A stretch of 64,000 nucleotides of DNA from Advenella kashmirensis W13003 (GTDB lineage: Bacteria > Pseudomonadota > Gammaproteobacteria > Burkholderiales > Burkholderiaceae_B): positions 481,028-545,027 of the forward strand of contig NZ_KI650981.1 of assembly GCF_000506985.1 (NCBI RefSeq). Direction: 5' to 3'. A model generated the notes under the pieces. The model was given only the letters and a program-made list of their open reading frames with translations. It was not told the origin of the DNA and searched no databases. How positions within the stretch are numbered: the first letter of the stretch is position 1; every line of letters begins with the position of its first letter. The position numbers and the translations under genes are program-made. Of this stretch, positions 26,194 to 34,152 are shown in pieces.

Positions 26194-26951
26194 CAGCGCT
26201 CGCCTGCAGGTGAACGTGGCCGTCGTGACAGCTGCGTTGCAAATCGGATCGAGTCGCCGCGGTAATACAGTTTTTCGTAATCGATGGGCTGCTGTCCCGT
26301 TGTGTAGGATGTACGTTCGATCAGAAAGATCGGCGCACCGCATTCGATGTTGAGCGCCTGCGCGACGATCTGATCGGCAACCACAGCTTCCAATTGATAC
26401 CGCGCTTCAATGAGTGGCAGCGCGTATTTGTTTTCCAGCAGATCAAAAATCGGTTCGATCTCCAGATTGTTGCTGACGACCTTTTCGCCGATGTTCCTTG
26501 GCAGATAAGTTTCGTCAAACGACATGGGCATGCCGTCGGCAAGACGTACGCGTTCGATTTTATAGACCAGTGTGCCGGGCAGTTTATCAAGCGCATGGGC
26601 GACCGCTTTGTCTGCTGCGATCAGCTTTTTATCCAGCAGGCGAGAGGAGGGGTGCCGGCCCAGAATGACCATATCTTCGGCGAAGCCCGTTAATTCAGTC
26701 AGCGCTTGCGTGATCTTGGGTTGCGTGACGAACGTCCCCTTGCCGCGCCGGATTTCCACCCGCCCGCTGGCGATCAGGTTTTCTATGGCTTTGCGGATGG
26801 TGGTGCGACTGACCTGAAAGCGGTCTATCAATTGCTCCTCAGGAGGCAACTGATCGCCAGGACCAAGCAGGCCCTCGGAGATGTCTTTGAGTAATATCGC
26901 TTCTACTCTTGCGTATAGCGGCAGGCTGCCGGCATCGGAGATCGTATTCAT
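26193..26951 (-). CDS. GntR-family (HutC/UTRA-type) transcriptional regulator
   Basis: A 252-residue regulator. The N-terminal winged helix-turn-helix (residues about 10-75) has PLYARVEAILLKDISEGLLGPGDQLPPEEQLIDRFQVSRTTIRKAIENL and IRRGKGTFV, standard for GntR. The C-terminal half (ALDKLPGTLVYKIERVRLADGMPMSFDETYLP, IFLIERTSYTTGQQPIDYEKLYYRGD) is a UTRA ligand-binding domain. It most likely represses its own operon with the TauE/SafE exporter and responds to the exported compound or a relative. A perfect 30-bp palindrome lies 3 bp upstream of its start codon. Confidence 0.93.
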   Translation of the reverse strand: MNTISDAGSLPLYARVEAILLKDISEGLLGPGDQLPPEEQLIDRFQVSRTTIRKAIENLIASGRVEIRRGKGTFVTQPKITQALTELTGFAEDMVILGRHPSSRLLDKKLIAADKAVAHALDKLPGTLVYKIERVRLADGMPMSFDETYLPRNIGEKVVSNNLEIEPIFDLLENKYALPLIEARYQLEAVVADQIVAQALNIECGAPIFLIERTSYTTGQQPIDYEKLYYRGDSIRFATQLSRRPRSPAGER

Positions 26952-26954
26952 AAC

Positions 26955-26984
26955 GACATAATGACATCATGATGTCATTATGTC
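26955..26984. promoter_or_regulatory. Perfect 30-bp palindromic operator upstream of the GntR gene
   Basis: The left half GACATAATGACATCA (26955-26969) is the exact inverted complement of the right half 26970-26984. Its core TGACATCATGATGTCA has the dyad form expected for a GntR dimer, or for two dimers given the nested ATGACAT/ATGTCAT halves. Position next to the start codon points to autorepression. Confidence 0.8.
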
Positions 26985-27093
26985 CAGTGCTCGGGCGAAA
27001 AGATTGCGATCCGATGGCGCGACGTGCATAGTGCGTCGCGCCGAACGGACGAATTCCAATAAAACGACGAATTCCAATAATAAAGGGGGCGGG

Positions 27094-27414
27094 TCAGCCC
27101 GCTTTGTGCGAATCTGGGGTATCAGCCGGCGTGCCGTCGCTGTCCAGATTATTTAGATCGGCAAAGTGCCGTTGAAATTGCCCGCCCTGAGAAACCAGCA
27201 TTTCGAAATGCGGCTTGCCATCTTTCAGCCTGGGGGTGAGCAACACCACTTTACCCTGGGTTTGAGCTTCGACCTGGCGAACGACTTCGGTCAGACCCTG
27301 AATCGTTTTGCTTTTGCGTTTCTGATCATCATCCGGATTATCGGCGGCAAATGCACCGTAGCTCAATTGCGCTGCTAACGAGGACAAAACCAGTTTGAGC
27401 AGTACATCTTTCAT
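27094..27414 (-). CDS. Small exported protein, possibly PepSY-like
   Basis: A 106-residue protein with a signal peptide (MKDVLLKLVLSSLAAQLSYGAFAADN, cleavage after AFA near residue 22). The mature part has a helix (GLTEVVRQVEAQTQGKV) followed by strands VVLLTPRLKDGKPHFEMLVSQGGQFQRHFADL, an arrangement resembling PepSY domains of periplasmic inhibitors or metal-stress proteins. The end is acidic and likely flexible. ATG 27414 has a perfect AAGGAG upstream; the longer frame to 27546 has none. It is transcribed alone, away from the GntR operon. The function is not known. Confidence 0.7.
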   Translation of the reverse strand: MKDVLLKLVLSSLAAQLSYGAFAADNPDDDQKRKSKTIQGLTEVVRQVEAQTQGKVVLLTPRLKDGKPHFEMLVSQGGQFQRHFADLNNLDSDGTPADTPDSHKAG

Positions 27415-27546
27415 CTTATTCTCCTTCTGGTTATGGCTGCATGCAGCGTGAATGGTGGGGTGGCAATGGGGCAAGGTGCCGTCGCGTAAATCTTCGAAGG
27501 TGGTAAATGGTTTTGTTGCGGGCCGGTTATGAGGCGAAGGCCGCAA

Positions 27547-27904
27547 GTGCGGACCCGATGATTGCGCGTAACACCACCGGAAGAGTCGTCATTTTAGCGG
27601 CTTGTACCCTGGCAATCCAGTAAATATTTCAAGTCTGATACTACATTTTATGCTGCAATGCCGCGCCGGGTCTTGGTTCCCATAGGTTAGCGGATTGCGC
27701 TCCCGCAAGAATCTATTTGATTTGTAATACGAGTCTGCCTAGGGTACAGCAATAAGATGAACGTGTGATGACAGTCTGTAGCTATCGTATGAACCGAATG
27801 TTGCGGCGCAAGCGAAGTCATGCCATTCAATGCCTGTCATAATACTGCTTTACGTCCAAAGCGCTCCGATTGCCCGGCAACGAACATGATTTACGGATAT
27901 ATAC
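27547..27904. other. Intergenic region before the addB-like gene
   Basis: No gene is visible. It should hold promoters for both the exported protein (minus) and the nuclease gene (plus), but no convincing -35/-10 pair stands out. A PhoB-box-like half site (CTGTCAT 27834-27840, weak CTGCTTT after 4 bp) is noted but too poor to claim. Confidence 0.3.
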
Positions 27905-30613
27905 ATGAGCCTTTCAATTGATGAAATCACCGCTGAAACGGTCGCCACGCTCGATCCCGACACCACGGTCATTGTCACTGTCAATAACCGCCTGGTCTGG
28001 CGGGTGCAGGCGTTGTTGCTTGAGCTGGCGGGTCAGTCCAGGGCCGTTCTGCAATTGCCGCCTACGTGTTCGCTGAGCCGGTGGCGCGATCAGTTGCATC
28101 AGGAAAGGCTTTTTTGTGGAGACAACACGGTAGGCAGACACAAGCTCAGCCCTTTCGCTGCCCGGCTTTTGTGGGAAGAGGCTGTCGAAGCGCTGCAGGG
28201 CGATACGCCGCTTCTGGACCTGCAACAGGCAGCGATGCGTGCCATGGCGGCCAGTCACGAGCTTGACGAATGGCAGATTCAGGTACAGCCGCATGAGTAT
28301 ACAGACGAATTTATGCGTTTCATGATGTGGCGAAAGCAGTATGAATTACGTTGTCGCGAGCTGGATGCTCAGGACGATAATCAGTTATATAACACGCTGG
28401 TCGATGCCATTGCAGATGGGCGTCTGGCTCGCCTGCCTGCGACAATTGTGCTGGCCGGGTTCAACGAGTTTTCACCACGCTTGCGCCTTCTGTTGCAGGC
28501 CTGCGCGCAACGAGGGTGTCGTACCGTTTCGCTTGCGCTGCCTGGGTTCCCGCAGTCGCAGCGCACGCTGCGCGCGCAAAAAGATCGCAGCCGGGAATGG
28601 ATCGCGGCGGCGCATTGGGCAGCAGCGCAACTGGCGGTCAATCCGCAGCGACGCGTGGCCATTGTCTCGCCTTCCATGGAGGCCGACGCCGTTTTCGCCC
28701 GACGGGTGCTGGATCGCGAGCTGTCGCCGACGCCTTTTGCCCCTGCCTATGGCTATAACCTGACAGTGGGGCGCGCACTTGCCGATTGGTCAGCTGTCCG
28801 GGCAGCATTTCGCTGGCTGTCGCTCATCGCCACCCTGGTTGAGCGACGAGCGGTCAAACCCCGGCAATTGGGTGAGGCGCTGCTGGCCGGGTTTTGCGGA
28901 GCAACGGCGGCTGAGCAATCGGCCATGGCCGTGCTCGATGCGCGTGTGCGCGATTCGCAAACAATCGCCTGGCATACTGATCAGGTTTTTTCCCAACTGG
29001 ATCGTCAGGCCCCTGATTTTTCCTATGTCTTTCGTCAGGCTTATGCATACTGGCAGCAGGCGACAGCCGGCGGACGCCGGACGACCGAGCACTGGACGCA
29101 AGTGGTGCGCGAAACGCTTGCGCTACTTGGATTTCCGGGACAGGCGTTGTCCAGTACCAATTACCAGGTGTGCGCTGCCTTCGATGCCTTGCTCCATACT
29201 TTTTCTTTGCTGGATCAATACGCAGGTCGCCTGTCCGGCACGAGCGCCATTGCCTTGTTGCAGCGAATGGCGCGGGATACCATGTTCCAGCCGCAACGCG
29301 ATCCGAATGTACGGCTTGATGTGCTTGGCTTCCTGGAGGCCGAGTATGGCCAGTGGGATGCGGTCTGGGTGCTGGGCCTGACCGATGAGGTTTTGCCGGC
29401 CAGCCCCGATCCCAATCCGTTTTTGCCGGTGCCGGCGCTGGCGCGTGCCGGTGCACCGCGCGCGACGGCAGAACGGGAAAAACGCTGGGCCATGGACATG
29501 CTCCAGGCGCTATGCAGCGTCGCCCCCAGCGTTGTGCTCAGTTACCCGCTGGCCGACGCCGATCGGGCATTGCGGCCATCTCCTTTAATTGGTAATCTGG
29601 TCAACGATGGGATTCCTGAACCGACGGTCGCTGCGCCCGGGTTGGCCGAATCCCCCGACGCAGCTTCGTCGTCGCTTGCCCGCAGCATGCGTCTGCCACT
29701 TGAAAACCTGACAGACAACACAGGCCTGCCACTCACGCAAACGCTCGAAGCCGGATCTGATCTGCTGGAAACCCAGGCACTTAACCCCCTGTGGGCGTAT
29801 GTGCGGTATCGCCTGCTGGCCAAAGGTCTCAAGCCGTATCCTGAATCGTTGAATGCGGCCATTCGCGGCACGTTTTTGCATAGTGTGGCGCAAAAAGTCT
29901 GGGAAATGCTCGCCTCTTCAGAACGCCTGTCGCAACTGGACGCGGACCGGCAGCACGAACTGGTGACCCAGGCGGTCGAGATGGCCGCGGAACAGACCCT
30001 GGGCGGCGTGTCACCTGTACTGGCGATGCTGGAAAAGGAACGGAGCCACGTAATTATGATGGCACTGCTGGATCTGGAACGTGATCGCCCGGCCTTTCAT
30101 ATTTCTGGTGTGGAACAGGCCGCCACCTGGTCTCATGCGCAAGTCAGGGTCAATTTGCGTGTCGACCGAATCGATGAAACCGAACAGGGCGCGCTCGTGG
30201 TCATGGACTACAAATCAGGGCAACGCACGCCCGACTTTCAGAAAGACTGGTTGCGGCCGCAGCCGGTCAACCTGCAACTGCCGCTTTATGCGACCGTGCT
30301 GCGCCAGCCAGACGAAGCCGGACATCGCCGCGATGTCGAAGCACTGCTGTTTGCAAAACTGAATGCCAAACAGACCGGGTTGGCTGGTTTGGGCGACAGT
30401 GGCAGCGGAATCGGGGGCCTCACGCCGCTGGCCAAAGTGTCACCCCAGGAATCCTGGGCAGCGTTGCTGGACCGATGGGAGCATAGCCTGCAGGAACTGG
30501 CGCGGCAATTCTCGGATGGCGCTGCCGAAAACCTGACCTGGGCGGTCAAGGACTTGACCTATTGTGATGTGTTGCCGTTTTTAAGGCTGGAGCAGGAGAG
30601 CGAAGATGAGTGA
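27905..30613 (+). CDS. AddB-like DNA repair nuclease (PD-(D/E)XK family)
   Basis: A 902-residue protein of the putative DNA repair protein type found next to a UvrD-like helicase in beta-proteobacteria. The N-terminal two thirds is a degraded helicase-like scaffold (VIVTVNNRLVWRVQALLLELAG, WDAVWVLGLTDEVLPASPDPNPFLP, and AEREKRWAMDMLQAL), without a Walker A. The C-terminal part (about 640-902) is a RecB-type nuclease with ...IRGTFLHSVAQKVWEML..., VVMDYKSGQRTPDF and QLPLYATVL. With the next gene it probably forms an end-resecting helicase-nuclease in place of RecBCD. It overlaps the helicase gene by 8 bp. Confidence 0.85.
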   Translation: MSLSIDEITAETVATLDPDTTVIVTVNNRLVWRVQALLLELAGQSRAVLQLPPTCSLSRWRDQLHQERLFCGDNTVGRHKLSPFAARLLWEEAVEALQGDTPLLDLQQAAMRAMAASHELDEWQIQVQPHEYTDEFMRFMMWRKQYELRCRELDAQDDNQLYNTLVDAIADGRLARLPATIVLAGFNEFSPRLRLLLQACAQRGCRTVSLALPGFPQSQRTLRAQKDRSREWIAAAHWAAAQLAVNPQRRVAIVSPSMEADAVFARRVLDRELSPTPFAPAYGYNLTVGRALADWSAVRAAFRWLSLIATLVERRAVKPRQLGEALLAGFCGATAAEQSAMAVLDARVRDSQTIAWHTDQVFSQLDRQAPDFSYVFRQAYAYWQQATAGGRRTTEHWTQVVRETLALLGFPGQALSSTNYQVCAAFDALLHTFSLLDQYAGRLSGTSAIALLQRMARDTMFQPQRDPNVRLDVLGFLEAEYGQWDAVWVLGLTDEVLPASPDPNPFLPVPALARAGAPRATAEREKRWAMDMLQALCSVAPSVVLSYPLADADRALRPSPLIGNLVNDGIPEPTVAAPGLAESPDAASSSLARSMRLPLENLTDNTGLPLTQTLEAGSDLLETQALNPLWAYVRYRLLAKGLKPYPESLNAAIRGTFLHSVAQKVWEMLASSERLSQLDADRQHELVTQAVEMAAEQTLGGVSPVLAMLEKERSHVIMMALLDLERDRPAFHISGVEQAATWSHAQVRVNLRVDRIDETEQGALVVMDYKSGQRTPDFQKDWLRPQPVNLQLPLYATVLRQPDEAGHRRDVEALLFAKLNAKQTGLAGLGDSGSGIGGLTPLAKVSPQESWAALLDRWEHSLQELARQFSDGAAENLTWAVKDLTYCDVLPFLRLEQESEDE

Positions 30614-33600
30614 ACGTCGCCCAAGCGATTTTGAAGCCCGGGCGCGGGCACTGCAACCGGACGAATCCTTTATTATCCAGGCACCCGCCGGATCCGGCAA
30701 AACCGAATTGCTGACGGACCGGATCCTGGCCTTGCTGGCCGGTGTTACCAAGCCTGAAGAAATTCTGGCAATCACATTCACGCGCAAGGCGGCCTCGGAA
30801 ATGCACGCCCGTGTGCTCAAAAAACTGCACGCCGGTTTGTCCGAGCAGGAGCCTGTCCATGAGCACCAGAGAAACAGCTGGCGCCTCGCCCGCGCTGCCC
30901 TGGCGCGCAACGCGCAGCAAGGCTGGGATCTTCTGAATCATCCTGCCCGCCTTAAAGTGCGCACCATTGATGCGTTTTGTGCGCAACTGGTCCGTTCCAT
31001 GCCCTGGATGTCCGCCATGGGCGGCATGCCCGGGATTGCCACGAATCCCGAACAACTCTATGCGCAGGCGGCCAGGCGTTTGCTGGAGCATGTCGATCAT
31101 GATGAATGTGTGCAGGATGTGCTGCGTCATATGGATATCGACCTGGCCTCGGTAGAGCGCCTGGTCGTGGAAATGCTGGCCCGGCGTGACCAGTGGCTGC
31201 ACGAAACCGTTGATACCGAAGCCGCCATGACTCAGTTGCGCTTTGCGCTCACTGAGGTCATGGAACAGAAGCTGCAGACGCTGGCCGATGTCATGCCCCT
31301 GGGTTATGCCGATCAGTTGGCGCCGATTGTGCGTCTGGCCGCGGCCAGCCAGGCGGAGGCGGCCACACGTATGTACGAGACCCTGGAGGACTGGAACGGT
31401 TCGCCGATTGCGACTTCTGTCGATGCGCTGCCGCAATGGCAGGCGCTCTCGCGCCTGCTTCTGACCGGCAGTGGCGGTTTGCGCAAGCGCCTGACGGTCA
31501 AGGAAGGGTTTCCTGCAAAAAGCGCACACAAACAGGACATGCAGGACTGGCTGAACGCCTGCGAAGGCGACGCTGCGGCATGGGTGAGCATGCTCGCCCA
31601 GGTCGGAGGGCTGCCGTCGGAAGTGCTCAGTGCAGCTCAGGAAAAAATTATTCGCTCCCTGTTGCGGGCGCTCAAACTGGCGGCTGCAGAATTGATGCTG
31701 GTGTTCCGTGAGGAAAAGCAGGTCGATTTCATTGAAATCGCCGAAAGGGCGGCGTTCGCGCTGGGTCATACCGATGACCCTTCCGAGATGCTGTTGAAAC
31801 TGGACGCACGCATCTCCCATATCCTGATCGATGAGTTTCAGGATACCAGTCAGATACAGATTCAACTGATCGAAAAGCTCACGCTGGGCTGGAGTCCGGG
31901 AGACGGTCGTACGCTGTTTCTGGTCGGCGATCCGATGCAATCCATCTACCGATTTCGCAAAGCTGATGTCGGCCTATTTCTGGGCGTCGCCAGGGACGGC
32001 ATCAACGGGCTTGCGCTGGAAAAACTGATTCTGACCGAAAATTTCCGTTCCCAGGCCGGTGTTGTCAACTGGGTGAACCAGTCTTTCCGTCAGGTATTTC
32101 CGAAACAGAATGATCTGGCGCTGGGCGCCATCCGGTACACCGACTCGGTCGCCTTCAATCCGGCCTCAGAGGGGGCGGCAGTGCGGTTTCATCCCATCTA
32201 CCAATGGGAAGACAGCGACCCTCGGGATGCTCAGACGCAGGCCGAGGAGCAGACGCTTGCGCTTGTGCGGGCGGCATTGGAAGCGCACCCCGATAGTGAA
32301 CATCCCGTGGCGATTCTAGTAAAGGCCCGGTCGCATATGGGGGCGCTCATGCTGCTGATGCAGCGTCACGGAATACCGGTACGTGCCGTCGAGTTGAACC
32401 CGATCCGGGCCGAGCAATCGGTCAGCGATCTGGTCCAGGTCATTCGGGCGCTCGCCCATCCTGCAGACAGGGTGGCGTGGCTCTCGGTGCTGCGTTCGCC
32501 GGTCTGCGGGCTGACACTCAAGTCGCTCACGCTGCTGTTCGGAAATAGTCGGGAGACGATTCCCTTTTGCCTGCAAACCATTCTGATGCGCGAAGCAGAG
32601 TTTGCGCCGCTGCTGGGCGACGAATGGTCCCGTCTGAAACACTGCGCCCGCATCATGCTCGATCGCAGTCATCTTGCCGATGACATGACGTTTTCTTCAC
32701 ATGCGGAAGCGGTCTGGCGTGCCCTCGGCGGGTACGGTGTTTATGCGACGGATACCGCGTTTGCCGATTTTCAGGCCGTATTCGAGTTGCTTGACCAACT
32801 CGCGCCCTATGGCGATCTGAATCCGGCCGATCTCGAGGAAGCCCTGGCGCATCTGTACTCGGCATCCAGCACGCAGCACGCCGCTGTCGAAATCATGACC
32901 ATGCACAAATCGAAAGGGCTGGAGTTTGAAGAGGTCATCCTTTATGGTCTGCACCGGCGACCGCGCGCCGATACCGCGCCGTTATTGCGCTTTGAACGCA
33001 GTCGGAACCGCCTGCTGATGGGACCGATCAAACCACGGGCGGCAGAGGAAACCGACAAACTGTCGGCGATGCTGGGTGCCATGGAAAAACAGCGCAGTGA
33101 ATACGAACTGGATCGTTTGCTGTATGTCGCCGCGACGCGCGCGCGCCAGCGACTGCATCTGGTGTCGCATATCGTTTGCAAACCCGGCCAGATCGTTGAT
33201 CCGCCACGCGGTTCGTTGCTCTCACGTTTGTACTCGTTGTTTGAGCTCACTCAGCCGGAGCCGCCTGAACAAACCAATGACGGGATTGCCACGGATTCCC
33301 TCGTTACGCGGGGGCCGGTCCTCACCCGTATTGCCGATTCGGCGATGGCGCAGCTTGCGGCAGCCCCCGCAGCGCCGCTACCGCAACTATCTGCTGGTGC
33401 CAGCTGGAAATTTGATGACAAGTACGAGGCAGCCATTGGGACGGTGACGCACGCATGGCTGGCGCGTATTGGCCAGGATCGCATGCGGGAGTGGGATGCG
33501 GCAAGGCTGCACAAGGCGCTGGATGTTATCGTGCGGCAACTGGAAAACGAAGGGTTGCGCGACGCGCAGGCGCGCAACGGGGCGCAGCGCGTACATGATT

Positions 33601-33950
33601 TGCTTTGCGCCTGCATGGCATCTGAAAAAGGACGCTGGCTGTTGTCACACGATCAGGTACGTCAGGAGTGGGAGCTGACCGGTGTCGACGGCACCAGGCT
33701 GATTGTGGATGCGGCTATTTCCACCGATGGCGGCTGGCTGGTCGTGGACTATAAAACCGGCGCGCGTCGAGAGCACGAACCGCAAGACGCGTTTGAGATG
33801 CGTATGAGGGAAACGTACAGACCTCAGTTGCAACGGTATGCAGAGCGGCTGTCGCAGATAGACGGGCGTGCGGCGACGGCGGCCATTTTTGCGCTGGATA
33901 CCGATGACTGGATCCCGCTTGAGCTGACTGTCTCGGAAGGGGCAGGGTAA
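30606..33950 (+). CDS. AddA-like UvrD/Rep helicase with C-terminal RecB nuclease domain
   Basis: A 1114-residue superfamily 1 helicase. Walker A APAGSGKT (residues 26-33), the TFTRKAASEM motif, Walker B ILIDEFQDTSQ, motif III FLVGDPMQSIYRFRKAD, motif IV LTENFRS, motif V MTMHKSKGLEFEEVI and motif VI LYVAATRARQRLHLV are intact. The last 200 residues hold a nuclease with AAIGTVTHAWLARI, LIVDAAISTDGGWLVVDYKTG and RPQLQRYAERL. It should unwind and cut duplex ends for RecA loading together with the preceding gene. The name addA is not assigned because the pair differs in layout from Bacillus AddAB. Start overlaps the upstream stop by 8 bp. Confidence 0.9.
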   Translation: MSERRPSDFEARARALQPDESFIIQAPAGSGKTELLTDRILALLAGVTKPEEILAITFTRKAASEMHARVLKKLHAGLSEQEPVHEHQRNSWRLARAALARNAQQGWDLLNHPARLKVRTIDAFCAQLVRSMPWMSAMGGMPGIATNPEQLYAQAARRLLEHVDHDECVQDVLRHMDIDLASVERLVVEMLARRDQWLHETVDTEAAMTQLRFALTEVMEQKLQTLADVMPLGYADQLAPIVRLAAASQAEAATRMYETLEDWNGSPIATSVDALPQWQALSRLLLTGSGGLRKRLTVKEGFPAKSAHKQDMQDWLNACEGDAAAWVSMLAQVGGLPSEVLSAAQEKIIRSLLRALKLAAAELMLVFREEKQVDFIEIAERAAFALGHTDDPSEMLLKLDARISHILIDEFQDTSQIQIQLIEKLTLGWSPGDGRTLFLVGDPMQSIYRFRKADVGLFLGVARDGINGLALEKLILTENFRSQAGVVNWVNQSFRQVFPKQNDLALGAIRYTDSVAFNPASEGAAVRFHPIYQWEDSDPRDAQTQAEEQTLALVRAALEAHPDSEHPVAILVKARSHMGALMLLMQRHGIPVRAVELNPIRAEQSVSDLVQVIRALAHPADRVAWLSVLRSPVCGLTLKSLTLLFGNSRETIPFCLQTILMREAEFAPLLGDEWSRLKHCARIMLDRSHLADDMTFSSHAEAVWRALGGYGVYATDTAFADFQAVFELLDQLAPYGDLNPADLEEALAHLYSASSTQHAAVEIMTMHKSKGLEFEEVILYGLHRRPRADTAPLLRFERSRNRLLMGPIKPRAAEETDKLSAMLGAMEKQRSEYELDRLLYVAATRARQRLHLVSHIVCKPGQIVDPPRGSLLSRLYSLFELTQPEPPEQTNDGIATDSLVTRGPVLTRIADSAMAQLAAAPAAPLPQLSAGASWKFDDKYEAAIGTVTHAWLARIGQDRMREWDAARLHKALDVIVRQLENEGLRDAQARNGAQRVHDLLCACMASEKGRWLLSHDQVRQEWELTGVDGTRLIVDAAISTDGGWLVVDYKTGARREHEPQDAFEMRMRETYRPQLQRYAERLSQIDGRAATAAIFALDTDDWIPLELTVSEGAG

Positions 33951-33980
33951 ATTTGCCACAACAAGTCGGAAAGTTGTTAA

Positions 33981-34094
33981 AATGCAAAGCGGTGGGTCCC
34001 TTCGCATGGGCCGGCGGTGAAACTGGTCAGGTCGGGAACGAAGCAGCCATAGTCGTTCAGGTTCAGTGCCGAAGTAAGGCTCACCCCCTGCATT
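33981..34094 (+). ncRNA. ffs: 4.5S RNA, signal recognition particle RNA (small bacterial type)
   Basis: The conserved domain IV is present: GGTCAGGTCGGGAACGAAGC followed by AGCC, the Ffh-binding loop and internal bulge. The outer arms pair: AATGCA (33981-33986) with TGCATT (34089-34094), and GGTGGGTC (33991-33998) with GGCTCACC. The 114-nt length equals that of the E. coli RNA. It lies just upstream of dnaX, a common place in beta-proteobacteria. Confidence 0.93.
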
Positions 34095-34098
34095 CACG

Positions 34099-34133
34099 AA
34101 CAAACGTCACCCCAGTGGTGGCGTTTGTTTTTT
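34099..34133 (+). terminator. Intrinsic terminator of ffs
   Basis: AACAAACG (34099-34106), then CACC-CCAGT-GGTG, then CGTTTGTT (34122-34129) ending in TTTTTT form a stem of about 13 bp. It separates ffs from dnaX, whose ATG begins 20 bp later, so it may also limit dnaX read-through. Confidence 0.85.
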
Positions 34134-34152
34134 CTGGGCTAAAATAACCGGT

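Noticed and set aside
30546..31940. 464-codon minus-strand ORF opposite the AddA-like helicase
   Set aside because: Low-complexity shadow over conserved helicase motifs.
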